DNA of 64,000 bases from Halorubrum lacusprofundi ATCC 49239 (GTDB lineage: Archaea; Halobacteriota; Halobacteria; Halobacteriales; Haloferacaceae). Of this stretch, positions 24,325 through 33,743 are shown piece by piece. The notes beneath the pieces are model-generated. The model was not told where the DNA came from. It did not search any database and was given only the letters and a program-made list of their open reading frames with translations. Positions within the stretch are counted from its first letter, which is position 1. The number at the start of each line of letters is the position of its first letter. Position numbers and translations under genes: made by a program. The stretch spans positions 1,674,001-1,738,000 of the forward strand of contig NC_012029.1 of NCBI RefSeq assembly GCF_000022205.1. The letters are read 5' to 3'.

Positions 24325-25080
24325 ATGGAGCTGTTCGCCGTTCCGGGCCTCCCGGAGATCCGGGACGGAGACGATCTGGCGGCCATGATCGACGAGCGCG
24401 TCGACCTCCGCGAGGGCGACGTGGTCGTCGTCGCCAGCACGGTCGTCTCCAAGGCGGAGGGGCGGACCTTCGACCTCTCGGACTTCCCGGCGAGCGAGCG
24501 CGCGGAGGCGGTCGCCGACCGGCTCGCCGAAATCGCCGGCGAGGAGAAGGACCCGCGCTTCGCGCAGGCCGTCATCGAGGAGTCGACGGAGCTGATCATG
24601 GAGGCGCCGTTCCTCCTCACTGCGACCCGCTTCGGCCACATCGGCGTCAACGCCGGAATCGACCAGTCGAACGTCCCCGACGGCGACCTACTGCTGCTCC
24701 CGGAGCGCCCCTCCGAGAGCGCGGCGCGCATTCGCGAGGGGATCGCGGCCGACCGCGTCGTCGTCAGCGACACCTGCGGGCGCCCGTTCAGACACGGCCA
24801 GCGCGGGGTCGCGATCGGCTGGGCCGGGCTCCCGGCCAGCCGCGACTGGCGCGGCGAGCGCGACCGCGACGGCCGCGAGATGGGCGTCACCGTCCAGAAC
24901 GTGATCGACGAACTCGCGTCGGCCGCCAACCTCGTCGCCGGCGAGGGCGACGGCGGCACCCCGGTCGTCGTCGTCCGCGACTGGGAATTCGGCGACCACG
25001 ACGGCTCGGACAACCACTTCCGCGAGGTCGAGGGCGACTTCGTGCGGCAGGCCCTCCGGCAGTGGACATTCGACGACTAA
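24325..25080 (+). CDS. cofE: Coenzyme F420:L-glutamate ligase
   Basis: 251 residues. Adds glutamate residues to F420-0 using GTP. The family blocks are present: DGDDLAAMIDERVDLREGDVVVVASTVVSKAEG, TRFGHIGVNAGIDQSNV, VVVSDTCGRPFRHGQRGVAIGWAG and MGVTVQNVIDELASAANLV. Length is normal for the archaeal form. Two bases separate its stop from the ATG of mer, so the pair is an operon making and using F420. Repeat copy D lies directly upstream and may contain its promoter. Confidence 0.94.
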   Translation: MELFAVPGLPEIRDGDDLAAMIDERVDLREGDVVVVASTVVSKAEGRTFDLSDFPASERAEAVADRLAEIAGEEKDPRFAQAVIEESTELIMEAPFLLTATRFGHIGVNAGIDQSNVPDGDLLLLPERPSESAARIREGIAADRVVVSDTCGRPFRHGQRGVAIGWAGLPASRDWRGERDRDGREMGVTVQNVIDELASAANLVAGEGDGGTPVVVVRDWEFGDHDGSDNHFREVEGDFVRQALRQWTFDD

Positions 25081-25082
25081 CC

Positions 25083-26066
25083 ATGCTCGGTATCGAACTC
25101 ACCCCCGAACACGACCTGCACCGCCTCGTCGACCTCGGCGTCCGCGCCGAGGCAGCCGGCTACGACGCCGTCTACTCGACGTGTCACTACAACAACCGCG
25201 ACCCGTGGGCGTTCCTCTCGCAGCTGGCGACCGCCACGGACTCGGTCCGGCTTGGCCCGGGCGTCGCCAACCCCTACGAGACCCACCCGGTGACGCTCGC
25301 CTCGCGAGTCGCCACCCTCGACGAGCTGTCGGAGGGCCGCGCCGTCTTCGGGCTCGGCCCGGGCGACCCCTCGACGCTCCGGAACCTCGGGCTCGAAGAC
25401 GAGCGCGGGCTCCGCCCCGTCTTAGAGGCGTTCAAGACCGCCCAGAAGCTCTGGGCCGGCGAGCGCGTCGACCACGAGGGCACCTTCGACGCCGCGGGCG
25501 CCGGACTCAACTACGAGCCCCCGCAGGGCGCCGACATTCCGGTCCACGTCGGCGGCGAGGGCCCGCACATGTGCCGGATGGCCGCGAAACACGCCGACGG
25601 GCTGCTGTTCAACGGCTCGCATCCGAAGGACCTCGCGTGGGCTCGCGAGCAGGCCGACGACGGGCTTGCCGATCGACCTGACCATCGCGGCGACTTCGAT
25701 CTGATCGCCTACGCCGCGGTCTCGGTCGCCGAAGACGAGGCGGCGGCCCGCGAAGCCGCCCGCCCGCCGGTCGCGTTCATCGCCGGGGGCGCGGCGCCGC
25801 CCGTCTTGAAGCGTCACGGCATCGACCCGGCCGCCGCCAGCGAGGTCGGCGACCGCGTCTCGGCCGGCGAGTTCTCCGCGGCCTTCGAGCGCGTGACCCC
25901 CGAGATGATCGACGCGTTCTGCATGGCGGGCACCCCCGAGATCGTCCGCGAGCGCGCCGCCGCCGTCGCCGAGCACGCCGACGGCCTCGTGGTCGGGTCG
26001 CCGCTCGGCCCGGACCTGGAAGGCGCGGTCGACCTCGCGGCCGAGGCCGTCGACGGCCTCTTTTAA
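25083..26066 (+). CDS. mer: F420-dependent methylenetetrahydromethanopterin reductase-like enzyme
   Basis: 327 residues. Luciferase-like (LLM) fold with the start MLGIELTPEHDLHRLVDLG. Conserved blocks include YDAVYSTCHYNNRDPWAFLSQLATATDSVRLGPGVANPYETHPVTLASRVATLDELS and VHVGGEGPHMCRMAAKHADGLLFNGSHP (given in part). This is the Mer pattern, reducing methylene-H4MPT with F420H2. Haloarchaea are not methanogens, so the C1 carrier and physiological direction are uncertain. Adjacent cofE supports F420 use. Mch is at 38228. Confidence 0.85.
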   Translation: MLGIELTPEHDLHRLVDLGVRAEAAGYDAVYSTCHYNNRDPWAFLSQLATATDSVRLGPGVANPYETHPVTLASRVATLDELSEGRAVFGLGPGDPSTLRNLGLEDERGLRPVLEAFKTAQKLWAGERVDHEGTFDAAGAGLNYEPPQGADIPVHVGGEGPHMCRMAAKHADGLLFNGSHPKDLAWAREQADDGLADRPDHRGDFDLIAYAAVSVAEDEAAAREAARPPVAFIAGGAAPPVLKRHGIDPAAASEVGDRVSAGEFSAAFERVTPEMIDAFCMAGTPEIVRERAAAVAEHADGLVVGSPLGPDLEGAVDLAAEAVDGLF

Positions 26067-26159
26067 ATCGCTCGCGAGGTTCTCGCGGATCGAGAATCGG
26101 GAATCGCCCCTGATAACTCCGGGGTGAGCTTCATAACCCGCTTGCGTCGAGTTCCGTGC

Positions 26160-27893
26160 ATGTCGACGACACGACAGCGACGCCCGGGTCTCCGCGGGCG
26201 GTACGAAGACCTTCTGTGGGGCATGATGGACCGCCTCGGGATCTCCGAATCGATAGAGCGCAAGGTCGTCACGGCCGTCGGGATTCAGTTTCTCGTCACG
26301 GTCGGGATCTTCCTCGTGCCGTTTCTGGTCTCCGGGACGCTCTCGTACGTCCTCTCCGGTGCCCTGTTTCTCGGCGCCGTCCTCGCGATCTACAACACGC
26401 TGCTCATCGTGCGGCGCGACTTTGTCGCCCCGCTCCGACAGCTGGAGACTGGCGCCGACGCGATCGCTTCGGGCGAGGTTGACGCAGTCGACGCGGTCGG
26501 TGCGAAAGACGCCTCCGGCATCGCGCTGGCCGGCAGCGACCAGCCCGACGAGATCGGGAGCCTCGTGAACTCGTTCGCCGAGGTCGAGCGCTACCTCGGG
26601 ACCGTCTCCGCGCAGGCGGAGTCGCTGGCGGCACAGGAGTTCGACGACCCCGCGCTCGACGAGGATGTACCGGGCGCGTTCGGCGATTCGCTCGACGAGA
26701 TGGCCGCGAACCTCGAAGCGTACACGACGGAGCTCGAGTCGCTCGTCGACGCCTTCGGCGACGCGGCGGGACGCGCGCGTGACGGCGACCTGACCGCGAC
26801 GATCGACGACGGAGCGCTGGCGACCGACGAGGATCGGTACGTCGAGCTTGTCGGGAACTACAACCGGCTCGTGACCACGCTCGGCGGGACGGTCGGGGAG
26901 GTCGCGTCGTTCACCGGCGACGTCGCGGACGCGAGCGGTGACGTGCGCGCGAGCATGGACGAGGTCGACGACGCCAGCGAGGAGGTCGCACGCTCGGTCC
27001 AGGAGATAAGCAACGGCGCCGCCGAACAGACCGAGGAGTTGGAGTCGGTCTCCGGCGAGATGAGCACGCTCTCGGCGACCGTCGAGGAGATCGCGGCGTC
27101 GGCCGACGACGCGGCCGCGACGGCCCGAAACGCGGCGGAGCGAGGGCAAGCCGGCCGCGAGGAAGCGGCCGAGGCGATCGAGGAACTGGAGGCGCTCGAA
27201 GCCAGCATCGCCGAGACGGCGACGGCGGTCGAAGACCTCGTCGACCGGGTCGGCGAGATCGACGAGATTGCCTCCGTGATCGACGGGATCGCCGAGGAGA
27301 CGAACCTGCTCGCGTTAAACGCCTCCATCGAAGCGGCACGGGCCGAGGGCTCCGGCGACGGGTTCGCGGTCGTCGCCGACGAGGTGAAGGCGCTCGCCGA
27401 GGAGACCCGCGAGGAGGCCGCCGAAATCTCCGGGCGCATCGACGAGGTGCAGGCGGCGTCCGCGGAGACCGCCGCCGACGTGGACGAGATGGAGTCGCAG
27501 GTGTCGGACGGCGTCGACACGATCGAGTCCACGCTCCGGGAGTTTGAGGAAGTCGTCGAGGACGTGACGACCGTCGACGAGACGGTTCAGGAGATAAGCG
27601 AGGCGACCGACGACCAGGCGCGGACGACGCAGGAGGTCGTCGACATGGTCGACGACATCGCCTCGGTCAGCCGGCAGACAGCGACGGAGGCGGAGACCGC
27701 TGCCGCCGCGGCCGAGGAACAGACCGCAACGGTGTCCGAGGTCACTCGCCGGGTCCACGCGCTCTCGGACCAGTCGGACGAGCTGCTCGCGACGCTCGAC
27801 GAGTTCGACGTTCCCGAGAGCGATGAGGACTACGCGTCCCCGTCCGGGGTGAAACATCCCGGAGCACCGGCTGCGGGCGCGGACGACGACTGA
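26160..27893 (+). CDS. Methyl-accepting chemotaxis (Htr-type) transducer without extracellular sensor
   Basis: 577 residues from the ATG at 26160. Two adjacent transmembrane helices at about residues 38-80 with almost no outside loop. A HAMP-like segment follows ([19 protein letters not shown]), then a second HAMP-like unit near 120-190, and a long coiled-coil signalling domain. The kinase-contact tip is present: [32 protein letters not shown]. Several Glu-Glu/Gln pairs could be methylation sites. With no periplasmic sensor domain, the protein probably senses membrane or cytoplasmic state or a partner protein. Transcribed alone. Confidence 0.9.
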   Translation: MSTTRQRRPGLRGRYEDLLWGMMDRLGISESIERKVVTAVGIQFLVTVGIFLVPFLVSGTLSYVLSGALFLGAVLAIYNTLLIVRRDFVAPLRQLETGADAIASGEVDAVDAVGAKDASGIALAGSDQPDEIGSLVNSFAEVERYLGTVSAQAESLAAQEFDDPALDEDVPGAFGDSLDEMAANLEAYTTELESLVDAFGDAAGRARDGDLTATIDDGALATDEDRYVELVGNYNRLVTTLGGTVGEVASFTGDVADASGDVRASMDEVDDASEEVARSVQEISNGAAEQTEELESVSGEMSTLSATVEEIAASADDAAATARNAAERGQAGREEAAEAIEELEALEASIAETATAVEDLVDRVGEIDEIASVIDGIAEETNLLALNASIEAARAEGSGDGFAVVADEVKALAEETREEAAEISGRIDEVQAASAETAADVDEMESQVSDGVDTIESTLREFEEVVEDVTTVDETVQEISEATDDQARTTQEVVDMVDDIASVSRQTATEAETAAAAAEEQTATVSEVTRRVHALSDQSDELLATLDEFDVPESDEDYASPSGVKHPGAPAAGADDD

Positions 27894-27917
27894 AGAACGG
27901 ACCGATATCGTGAAGCG

Positions 27918-28157
27918 CTACTCCGTCGGACCGCGACCGCCGAGTGAGGGGAGCGTCACGCCGATCTCCTGTAAGAGGGCACCGACCACCGCGTAGCCGA
28001 ATGCGGCCATCGCGCCCCCGAGCAGGATCTGCCCGACGACGACGAGGAGCGCCGAGATCGGATCGCCGGCACCGAGGATCAGGTCGTTCAAGAACAGGTC
28101 CACGAATCGTCCCACGTCCCCGACGAGCCGGGAGACGACATCGATGAGCGCCATCAT
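27918..28157 (-). CDS. Small haloarchaeal membrane protein (79 aa)
   Basis: 79 residues. An amphipathic N-terminus (MMALIDVVSRLVGDVGRFVDLFLNDLILGAG) is followed by one or two hydrophobic helices (ISALLVVVGQILLGGAMAAFGYAVVGALL). The short C-terminal tail is SLGGRGPTE. No Cys and no family recognised. Convergent with the transducer gene (24-bp gap) and divergent from the site-2 protease. Confidence 0.55.
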   Translation of the reverse strand: MMALIDVVSRLVGDVGRFVDLFLNDLILGAGDPISALLVVVGQILLGGAMAAFGYAVVGALLQEIGVTLPSLGGRGPTE

Positions 28158-28295
28158 GGCCGCGAGTTGGACCGGGGGGTACTTGGGTGTTGAGTTCGCG
28201 GCCGTCTCTCAAAACTGGTACAGCGGACTGCGACCGGCGGCCACCGATTTCGATAACCGAACGGCTTACACCCGACCGACACGGACCTGTTCGTC

Positions 28296-30167
28296 ATGAA
28301 CGCCCTGACGGACCTGTTCGCCGAGAACACGCTGTTGTGGGTCCTCACGGGGGTCCTCGCGTACTCCGCGGCCGCGATGTGGCTTCGGAACCGCGGGGCC
28401 CTCCCCGACTCTGTCCGCGTCTCCGGACCTGTATTGACCCTCCGCACCCTCCGTGGTCGAGCGTTCCTCGACCGGCTCGCCGCGCCGAAGCGTCTCTGGC
28501 GGGCCGTCGCGAACCTCGGACTCGGCGGTGCGCTCGTCGCGATGGTGGGATCGTTCATCCTCATCCTCTCATCGGCGCTCTCGGCGATTCGCACCGTCCA
28601 GCCCTCCGCGATCCAACAGCCGCAGAACTTCCTCATTATCCCCGGCGTGAACGACTTCCTCCCCCTGTCGGTCGCACCCGAGATCGTCGCCGGGCTCGCG
28701 GTCGCGATGGTCGTCCACGAGGGGGCACACGGCCTGCTGTGCCGCGTCGAGGGGATCGACATCGAGTCGATGGGGCTCGTCTTCTTCACGTTCCTCCCCG
28801 TCGGCGCCTTCGTCGAGCCGAACGAGGAGGCGACCCAGGAGGTCTCCCGCGGCGCCCGTGCCCGGATGTTCGCCGCCGGCGTCACCGCGAACACGGTCCT
28901 CACGGTCCTCGTCTTCGCGCTGCTTTTCGGTCCGGTCGTCGGCGCCATCGCGCCGGCGCCCGGCTACGCCGTTGGCGAGGTGACCCCCGAGTCGCCGGCC
29001 GCAGCGGCCGATATCGCGCACGGCGACCGGTTGGTCGCGGTCGCGGGGACGCCGGTCGACACCGCGGACGAGTTCGAGGCCGCGATCGCCGACGCCGGCG
29101 AGACGGTGAGCGTCACGGCCGACGACGGTGACGGAGAGCGGACCGTCGAGGTTGAGCGCCGGCTCCACGTGATCGGGTCCGCAGGTGGGAACCCGCTCGG
29201 CGTGACGATCGAGTCGGAGCCGGTGGCGATCACGTCCGTCAACGGCGAGTCCGTGGCGACCGAGCAACAGTTCCTCGACGCCGTCGGCGACGCCGAGCGC
29301 GCGACGGTGACCGTCGACGCCGACGGCGCGGCCAACGCCACGATCGATTCCGAGACGACCGAGATCCCGATCGGTGCGTACGCCCTCGGCGTGCAGGAGG
29401 ACGGGCCGCTTCACGCCGAGGGTGCGCCCCTCGGTGAGCCGCTGACGATCGTCTCGATCGACGGGGAGCGCGTCCGGAATAACGACGAGCTCTCGGCAGT
29501 GCTCGGCGAGCGCGAGCCCGGAACGACCGCCGAGGTCGTCGCGTACGACGCCGACGACGAGCGCGTCAGCTACGACGTTGAGCTCGACTCGCACCCGAAC
29601 CGCGACGGCGGGTTCATCGGCGTGGGCGTCTTCCCCGGCTCCAGCGGACTCGCGCTCGACGACTTCGGCGTCTCGGAGTACCCGGCCGGCGCGTACCTCG
29701 AACTGCTCGGCGGCGACGGCGGCGAGGGTGCGACCAACGGGCTCGCGCTCACCGGGCTCACGGACTCCCCGCTCGGGCTCGTGTTCGCCTCGCTCATCCT
29801 CCCGCTCGGCAGCCTGTTCGGGCTCCCGTTCAACTTCGCGGGATTCACCGGCGAGATGACCAACTTCTACGTGGTTGAGGGCGCGTTCGCCGCCTTCGGC
29901 GGCGGGACGTTCCTGCTCGCGAACCTCCTCTTCTGGACCGGGTGGATCAACATCCAGCTCGCGCTGTTCAACTGCCTGCCGGCGTTCCCGCTCGACGGGG
30001 GCCGCATCCTTCGGATGGTCGCCGAGGCGGTGGTCAGCCGGGTCCCGATCTCCGACCGGCATGCCGCGGTCCGAACGATCACAGTCTCCTCCGGGCTCGT
30101 GATGCTCGCCGGGCTGATCATGATGATCTTCGGCAACCAGATCCTCGGGGCGCTCGGGCTGCTCTAG
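28296..30167 (+). CDS. Site-2 protease (M50) with PDZ-like domains
   Basis: 623 residues. Intramembrane zinc protease. The HExxH motif is HEGAH at residues 141-145 in a hydrophobic helix, and the second metal motif NCLPAFPLDGG is at 559-569. Between them are two or three PDZ-like modules (residues about 225-300, 310-340 and 360-430; EVTPESPAAAADIAHGDRLVAVAGTPV, VSIDGERVRNNDEL). The N-terminus is a hydrophobic signal/anchor and the C-terminal helices complete the six-TM core. These enzymes cleave membrane-bound regulators; the substrate is unknown. Confidence 0.9.
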   Translation: MNALTDLFAENTLLWVLTGVLAYSAAAMWLRNRGALPDSVRVSGPVLTLRTLRGRAFLDRLAAPKRLWRAVANLGLGGALVAMVGSFILILSSALSAIRTVQPSAIQQPQNFLIIPGVNDFLPLSVAPEIVAGLAVAMVVHEGAHGLLCRVEGIDIESMGLVFFTFLPVGAFVEPNEEATQEVSRGARARMFAAGVTANTVLTVLVFALLFGPVVGAIAPAPGYAVGEVTPESPAAAADIAHGDRLVAVAGTPVDTADEFEAAIADAGETVSVTADDGDGERTVEVERRLHVIGSAGGNPLGVTIESEPVAITSVNGESVATEQQFLDAVGDAERATVTVDADGAANATIDSETTEIPIGAYALGVQEDGPLHAEGAPLGEPLTIVSIDGERVRNNDELSAVLGEREPGTTAEVVAYDADDERVSYDVELDSHPNRDGGFIGVGVFPGSSGLALDDFGVSEYPAGAYLELLGGDGGEGATNGLALTGLTDSPLGLVFASLILPLGSLFGLPFNFAGFTGEMTNFYVVEGAFAAFGGGTFLLANLLFWTGWINIQLALFNCLPAFPLDGGRILRMVAEAVVSRVPISDRHAAVRTITVSSGLVMLAGLIMMIFGNQILGALGLL

Positions 30168-30249
30168 TCCGGCGTCGAAGATCGAGTGAGCCCCTCGCGA
30201 CCTTCGACGAATGGGAAACGCGTTTCTCTGTGGGGCGAAAGCGTAACCC

Positions 30250-31539
30250 ATGAGCCACTCACGCACCGTCGAAATCGAGGGCCACATCATCGACAGCGGG
30301 ACGATGCAGCGCTGTTTCGGCGCGGTGATGGATCTCGGCGGCTCCTTCGACGTCGAGCAGTTCGACGTGGGAAAACACGAAGATGTGGAGTCGTACTGCC
30401 GGATGGCGGTGTCGGCCGACGACCCGGAGACGCTCCAAGCGATCCTCCACGAGCTCCACCAGAACGGCGCGGTGCTGGAGAACCCGACCGACGTGGAACT
30501 CGTGGCGGCGCCCGCGGACAAAGTCGTCCCGCCGAACTTCTACTCCACCACAAACCACCCGACAGAGGTGCTGTACGACGGCGAGTGGATCGACGTCGAG
30601 CGGATCGAGATGGACTGCGCGCTGATCGTGGAACCCGACGGCGGTCCGGATGGGGATCCCCGAGCGTACACGAAGGTGCTCAACGCGGTCGAGGAGGATG
30701 ATCTCGTCGCGACCGACCAGTCCGGAATCCGCGTGAACCCTCCCGAGCGCCCGCGCAGCGGGGGCGGCGCGTTCGGCTTCATGCAGGGCGGCGTCTCCTC
30801 TGAGCGCCCCTCGGAGTCGACGATCCGAGAGGTCGCCGAGGAGCTCCGCGAGGTGACCGAGGCCGGCGGGAACGTGATGGTCGTCGCCGGCCCCGCGGTG
30901 ATCCACTCGGGAGCGGGCGACGCGCTCGCCGAGCTGGTCGAGGCAGGCTACGTCGACGCGCTCTCGGCGGGCAACGGCTTCGCCACCCACGACCTCGAGC
31001 GCTCGCTGTACGGCACCTCGCTCGGGATGGACGTGGAGACGCTCGAACACCCGCGGAAGGGCCACAAACACCACATCTGGACCATCTCGGAGATCATCCG
31101 CGCGGGCGGGATCGAAGCCGCCGTCGAGGACGGGATCATCGGCGAGGGCGTGATGTACCAGTGCGTGCAAAACGATGTCGACACCGTGCTTGCGGGCTCG
31201 ATCCGCGACGACGGCCCGCTTCCGGACACGATCACCGACGCGGTCGAGGCGCAGAACGCGATCCGCGATCAGGCCCACGACGCCGACATCGTGTTGATGC
31301 TCGCGACGCTGCTCCACTCCGTCGCGGTCGGGAACTGCCTCCCGTCGACGACCAAGACCGTCTGCGTCGACATCAACCCCGCTACCGTCACCCAGCTGCT
31401 CGACCGCGGCTCGGCGCAGGCGGTCGGGATGGTCACCGACATCGGGACGTTCGTCCCCACGCTCGCGGAGTTCGTGCTGGAAGGGGAGGAGGCGGGAGCG
31501 AACGACGAGGCGGCGATCACCGAGGACTCAGACGCGTGA
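30250..31539 (+). CDS. Archaeal-type ornithine cyclodeaminase (TIGR00300 / LOR-SDH region family)
   Basis: 429 residues. The N-terminal domain (SRTVEIEGHIIDSGTMQRCFGAVMDLGGSFDVEQFDVGKHEDV, in part) is the LOR/SDH bifunctional conserved region. The C-terminal domain has VMVVAGPAVIHSGAGDALAELVEAGYVDAL, the conserved NGFATHDLE block, GHKHHIWTISEIIRAGGIE and VCVDINPATVTQLLDRGSAQ. The family converts ornithine to proline and ammonia. I recall that the archaeal type has been proposed to depend on a nickel-pincer nucleotide, which would link it to larC at 1338; this is inference. Its stop overlaps the GTG of the GNAT gene. Confidence 0.8.
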   Translation: MSHSRTVEIEGHIIDSGTMQRCFGAVMDLGGSFDVEQFDVGKHEDVESYCRMAVSADDPETLQAILHELHQNGAVLENPTDVELVAAPADKVVPPNFYSTTNHPTEVLYDGEWIDVERIEMDCALIVEPDGGPDGDPRAYTKVLNAVEEDDLVATDQSGIRVNPPERPRSGGGAFGFMQGGVSSERPSESTIREVAEELREVTEAGGNVMVVAGPAVIHSGAGDALAELVEAGYVDALSAGNGFATHDLERSLYGTSLGMDVETLEHPRKGHKHHIWTISEIIRAGGIEAAVEDGIIGEGVMYQCVQNDVDTVLAGSIRDDGPLPDTITDAVEAQNAIRDQAHDADIVLMLATLLHSVAVGNCLPSTTKTVCVDINPATVTQLLDRGSAQAVGMVTDIGTFVPTLAEFVLEGEEAGANDEAAITEDSDA

Positions 31540-32051
31540 CCGCCGCCCTCCGGCCGTACGATCCCGAAACCGACGCCGACGCGCTGTACGAGATGAAGAC
31601 CGCCTTCGAGCGCGGGCTTGGCGAGTCGACCGGCGGGGACGAGAAGGCCGCCGCCTACGAGGGGAAGCTTACCGACGACTACCGCGAGTCGTGGCTCGCG
31701 TGGGTGGATCGGTGCGTCTCTGACGACGAGCGGTGCGTGACCGTCGCGGTCGAGGAGGAGGAGGGCAACGACCCGAACCTCGTCGGCTACGTCTTCGTGC
31801 TCCCCGAGCGCCTCGCGATGATCTGGGATGCAGCCGTGATCAACGAGCTCTACGTCGTGCCTGAGTCTCGCGGAACCGGCGTCGCCGACGAGCTGATGGG
31901 CGCCGCCGTCGCGCTCGCCGGCGATCAGGACCTCCCGCTCGACCGGATCGTGCTCGACGTCGACCCCGCGAACGAGCGGGCCCAGCGGTTCTACGACCGT
32001 CACGGCTTCGAGCAGTGGGGCGAGATGGTGGCGCGTTCGCTCGACGGCTGA
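31536..32051 (+). CDS. GNAT-family N-acetyltransferase
   Basis: 171 residues from a GTG at 31536, overlapping the upstream stop as GTGA, so translational coupling is likely. The acetyl-CoA-binding motif is INELYVVPESRGTGVADELM (R/Q-x-x-G-x-G/A) near residues 105-125, followed by ALAGDQDLPLDRIVLDV and ERAQRFYDRHGFEQWGE. The substrate is unknown; coupling with the ornithine cyclodeaminase gene is suggestive only. 88 bp before the usp gene. Confidence 0.87.
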   Translation: MTAALRPYDPETDADALYEMKTAFERGLGESTGGDEKAAAYEGKLTDDYRESWLAWVDRCVSDDERCVTVAVEEEEGNDPNLVGYVFVLPERLAMIWDAAVINELYVVPESRGTGVADELMGAAVALAGDQDLPLDRIVLDVDPANERAQRFYDRHGFEQWGEMVARSLDG

Positions 32052-32139
32052 GTCTTCTAAGCCGCCGATCGGCGCCCGAATCTTCTGAACCCGGGAACCC
32101 CGGACAGGAGTTATGTGGGTGCCGGTACCATCTCCACGT

Positions 32140-32565
32140 ATGAGCTATCTTGTTGCAACCGACGGATCGACCGAGAGCGACAAAGCCATCCGGTACGCCG
32201 CGCGGCAGGCGGTCGCGTTCTACGAGACGCTGGTGATCGCCCACGTGTTAACGCCCGACTCGGAGCTCATCGATGGGACGCTCATCCTCCCGGGCGAGGA
32301 GGCCGCCGTCGAGGCTGGCGAGGATATTCTCTCGAACGCCCGACGGCTCGCCGACGAGGCGGTCGGCGACGAGTCGATCGACATCGAGACGCAGTTGCTC
32401 ACCGGACGGCCAGCCGATGCAATCACCGGGTACGCCCGTGAACAGCCGGTCGACGCCATCTACGTCGGCCACCGCGGGCTGAGCGAGGAGCGCGAGCAGG
32501 TCGTCGGCAGCGTCGCGAAGAGCGTCGTCGACAAGGCCAACGTGCCCGTGACGGTGATCCGGTAG
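32140..32565 (+). CDS. Universal stress protein (UspA family)
   Basis: 141 residues from the ATG at 32140 (MSYLVATDGSTESDKAIRYAARQAV). A single Usp domain with the C-terminal nucleotide-binding loop VDAIYVGHRGLSEEREQVVGSVAKSVVDKANVPVTVIR, where the G-x-x-G pattern is a relaxed GHRGLS form. Likely a cytoplasmic stress or signalling factor. Transcribed toward the rhodanese gene 88 bp away. Confidence 0.9.
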   Translation: MSYLVATDGSTESDKAIRYAARQAVAFYETLVIAHVLTPDSELIDGTLILPGEEAAVEAGEDILSNARRLADEAVGDESIDIETQLLTGRPADAITGYAREQPVDAIYVGHRGLSEEREQVVGSVAKSVVDKANVPVTVIR

Positions 32566-32653
32566 CGCCGACGAATTCCCGGTGCGTCCGAGACGACGGC
32601 AATGACCACCCATACCGTACCTTCAAAACCGGTTGGACGCGTAACACGAGTCG

Positions 32654-33526
32654 ATGACGGATGATGTACTCGTCACGGCGGATTGGGTGGAATCGAACCT
32701 CGACGCGTTCCAGGACGACGACTCGGACCTCCGGCTCGTCGAGATCAACAACCCGACCGTCACCGACGAGTCGGAGTATACGCCCTACGAAGAGGGCCAC
32801 ATCCCGGGCGCGCTGAACTTCGAGTGGGACGAGGTCTTCACCGATGAGACGGAGCGCGACATCGTCTCGAAGGCGGACTTCGCCGAGCGAAACGGCGCGG
32901 CCGGCATCGACGCCGACACGACGGTCGTGGTGTACGGCGGCGGTCGCGTCCCGAACTGGTTCGCGCTGTTCGGCTACTGGATCTACACGTACTACGGCCA
33001 CGACGACGTGCGCGTGATCGACGGCGGGAAGGGGTACTGGGTCGACAACGACTACCCGCTCTCCACCGAGGCGCCCGACTTCACGTCCCGCGAGTACGAG
33101 GCCCGCGGTCCCTTCGAGAGCGTCCGCGCGTACAAGGACGACATCGACAAGGCGATCGAGGAGGGGATTCCGATGGTCGACGTGCGCTCGCCCGAGGAGT
33201 TCTCCGGCGAGGTCATCGCCCCCGAGGGGCTCAACGAGACGGCCCAGCGCGGCGGCCACATCCCCGGCGCGAGCAACGTCCCGATCGGGACCACCCTGAA
33301 CGAGGACGGCACGTTCAAGAGCGCCGACGAGCTCCGCGAGCTGTACGCGGACGCCGGCGTCGACGGCGACGAGTCGACGATCACCTACTGCCGCGTCGGC
33401 GAGCGCTCGTCGATCGAGTGGTTCCTGCTCCACGAGCTGCTCGGCTACGACGACGTTCGCAACTACGACGGCTCGTGGACCGAGTGGGGGAACCTCGTCG
33501 GAGCGCCGATCGAGACCGGCGAGTAA
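32654..33526 (+). CDS. Thiosulfate sulfurtransferase (tandem rhodanese)
   Basis: 290 residues. Two rhodanese domains: an inactive N-terminal one (VVVYGGGRVPNWFALFGYWIY, without the catalytic Cys) and an active C-terminal one with Cys246 in CRVGER (246-251). HIPGALNFEW and HIPGASNVPIG are the paired CH2A-like motifs. It moves sulfane sulfur from thiosulfate to a thiophilic acceptor. The CRxGxR loop is typical of thiosulfate rather than 3-mercaptopyruvate sulfurtransferases. Confidence 0.92.
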   Translation: MTDDVLVTADWVESNLDAFQDDDSDLRLVEINNPTVTDESEYTPYEEGHIPGALNFEWDEVFTDETERDIVSKADFAERNGAAGIDADTTVVVYGGGRVPNWFALFGYWIYTYYGHDDVRVIDGGKGYWVDNDYPLSTEAPDFTSREYEARGPFESVRAYKDDIDKAIEEGIPMVDVRSPEEFSGEVIAPEGLNETAQRGGHIPGASNVPIGTTLNEDGTFKSADELRELYADAGVDGDESTITYCRVGERSSIEWFLLHELLGYDDVRNYDGSWTEWGNLVGAPIETGE

Positions 33527-33537
33527 GCGGCGTTCGC

Positions 33538-33566
33538 GTCCGCGCCACCGCACCATCATTTATAAG
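33538..33566 (+). repeat. Solo right end of the structured intergenic repeat
   Basis: GCGCCACCGCA at about 33543-33552 followed nine bases later by ATTTATAAG (33558-33566) matches the closing segment of copies A, B and D. The core is absent. It lies between convergent genes. The rest of the 217-bp gap (to 33743) shows a second TTTATATAC box and nothing else recognisable. Confidence 0.6.
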
Positions 33567-33743
33567 AGATCATCTCGGCCGCTCGCAACTGTTTATATAC
33601 CGTATCGTCGCCACCAGCGTGCGATACCCACTCCCGTCATCGATCGCTGCTGTTCCCGCAGTGACCGCGACCGGATCGGAATGTGTCCCTGCCGAGAATT
33701 TCGACAGCGCCACGGGTTCCGGTCGCAGGAAGTCAGCGCTCCG

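Noticed and set aside
23769-25013. Minus-strand 414-codon frame with repeats REGRRERCGRPKRAP
   Set aside because: Produced by the 45-bp repeat (a multiple of three) and the antisense of cofE.
23808-26066. 752-codon plus-strand reading frame running across repeat copy D and into mer
   Set aside because: Its first 425 codons come from the 45-bp repeat and an anti-frame of cofE; the real mer start is the ATG at 25083.
25422-27149. 575-codon minus-strand frame
   Set aside because: Antisense of mer and the chemotaxis transducer; composition is Arg/Val/Asp-rich typical of shadow frames in high-GC DNA.
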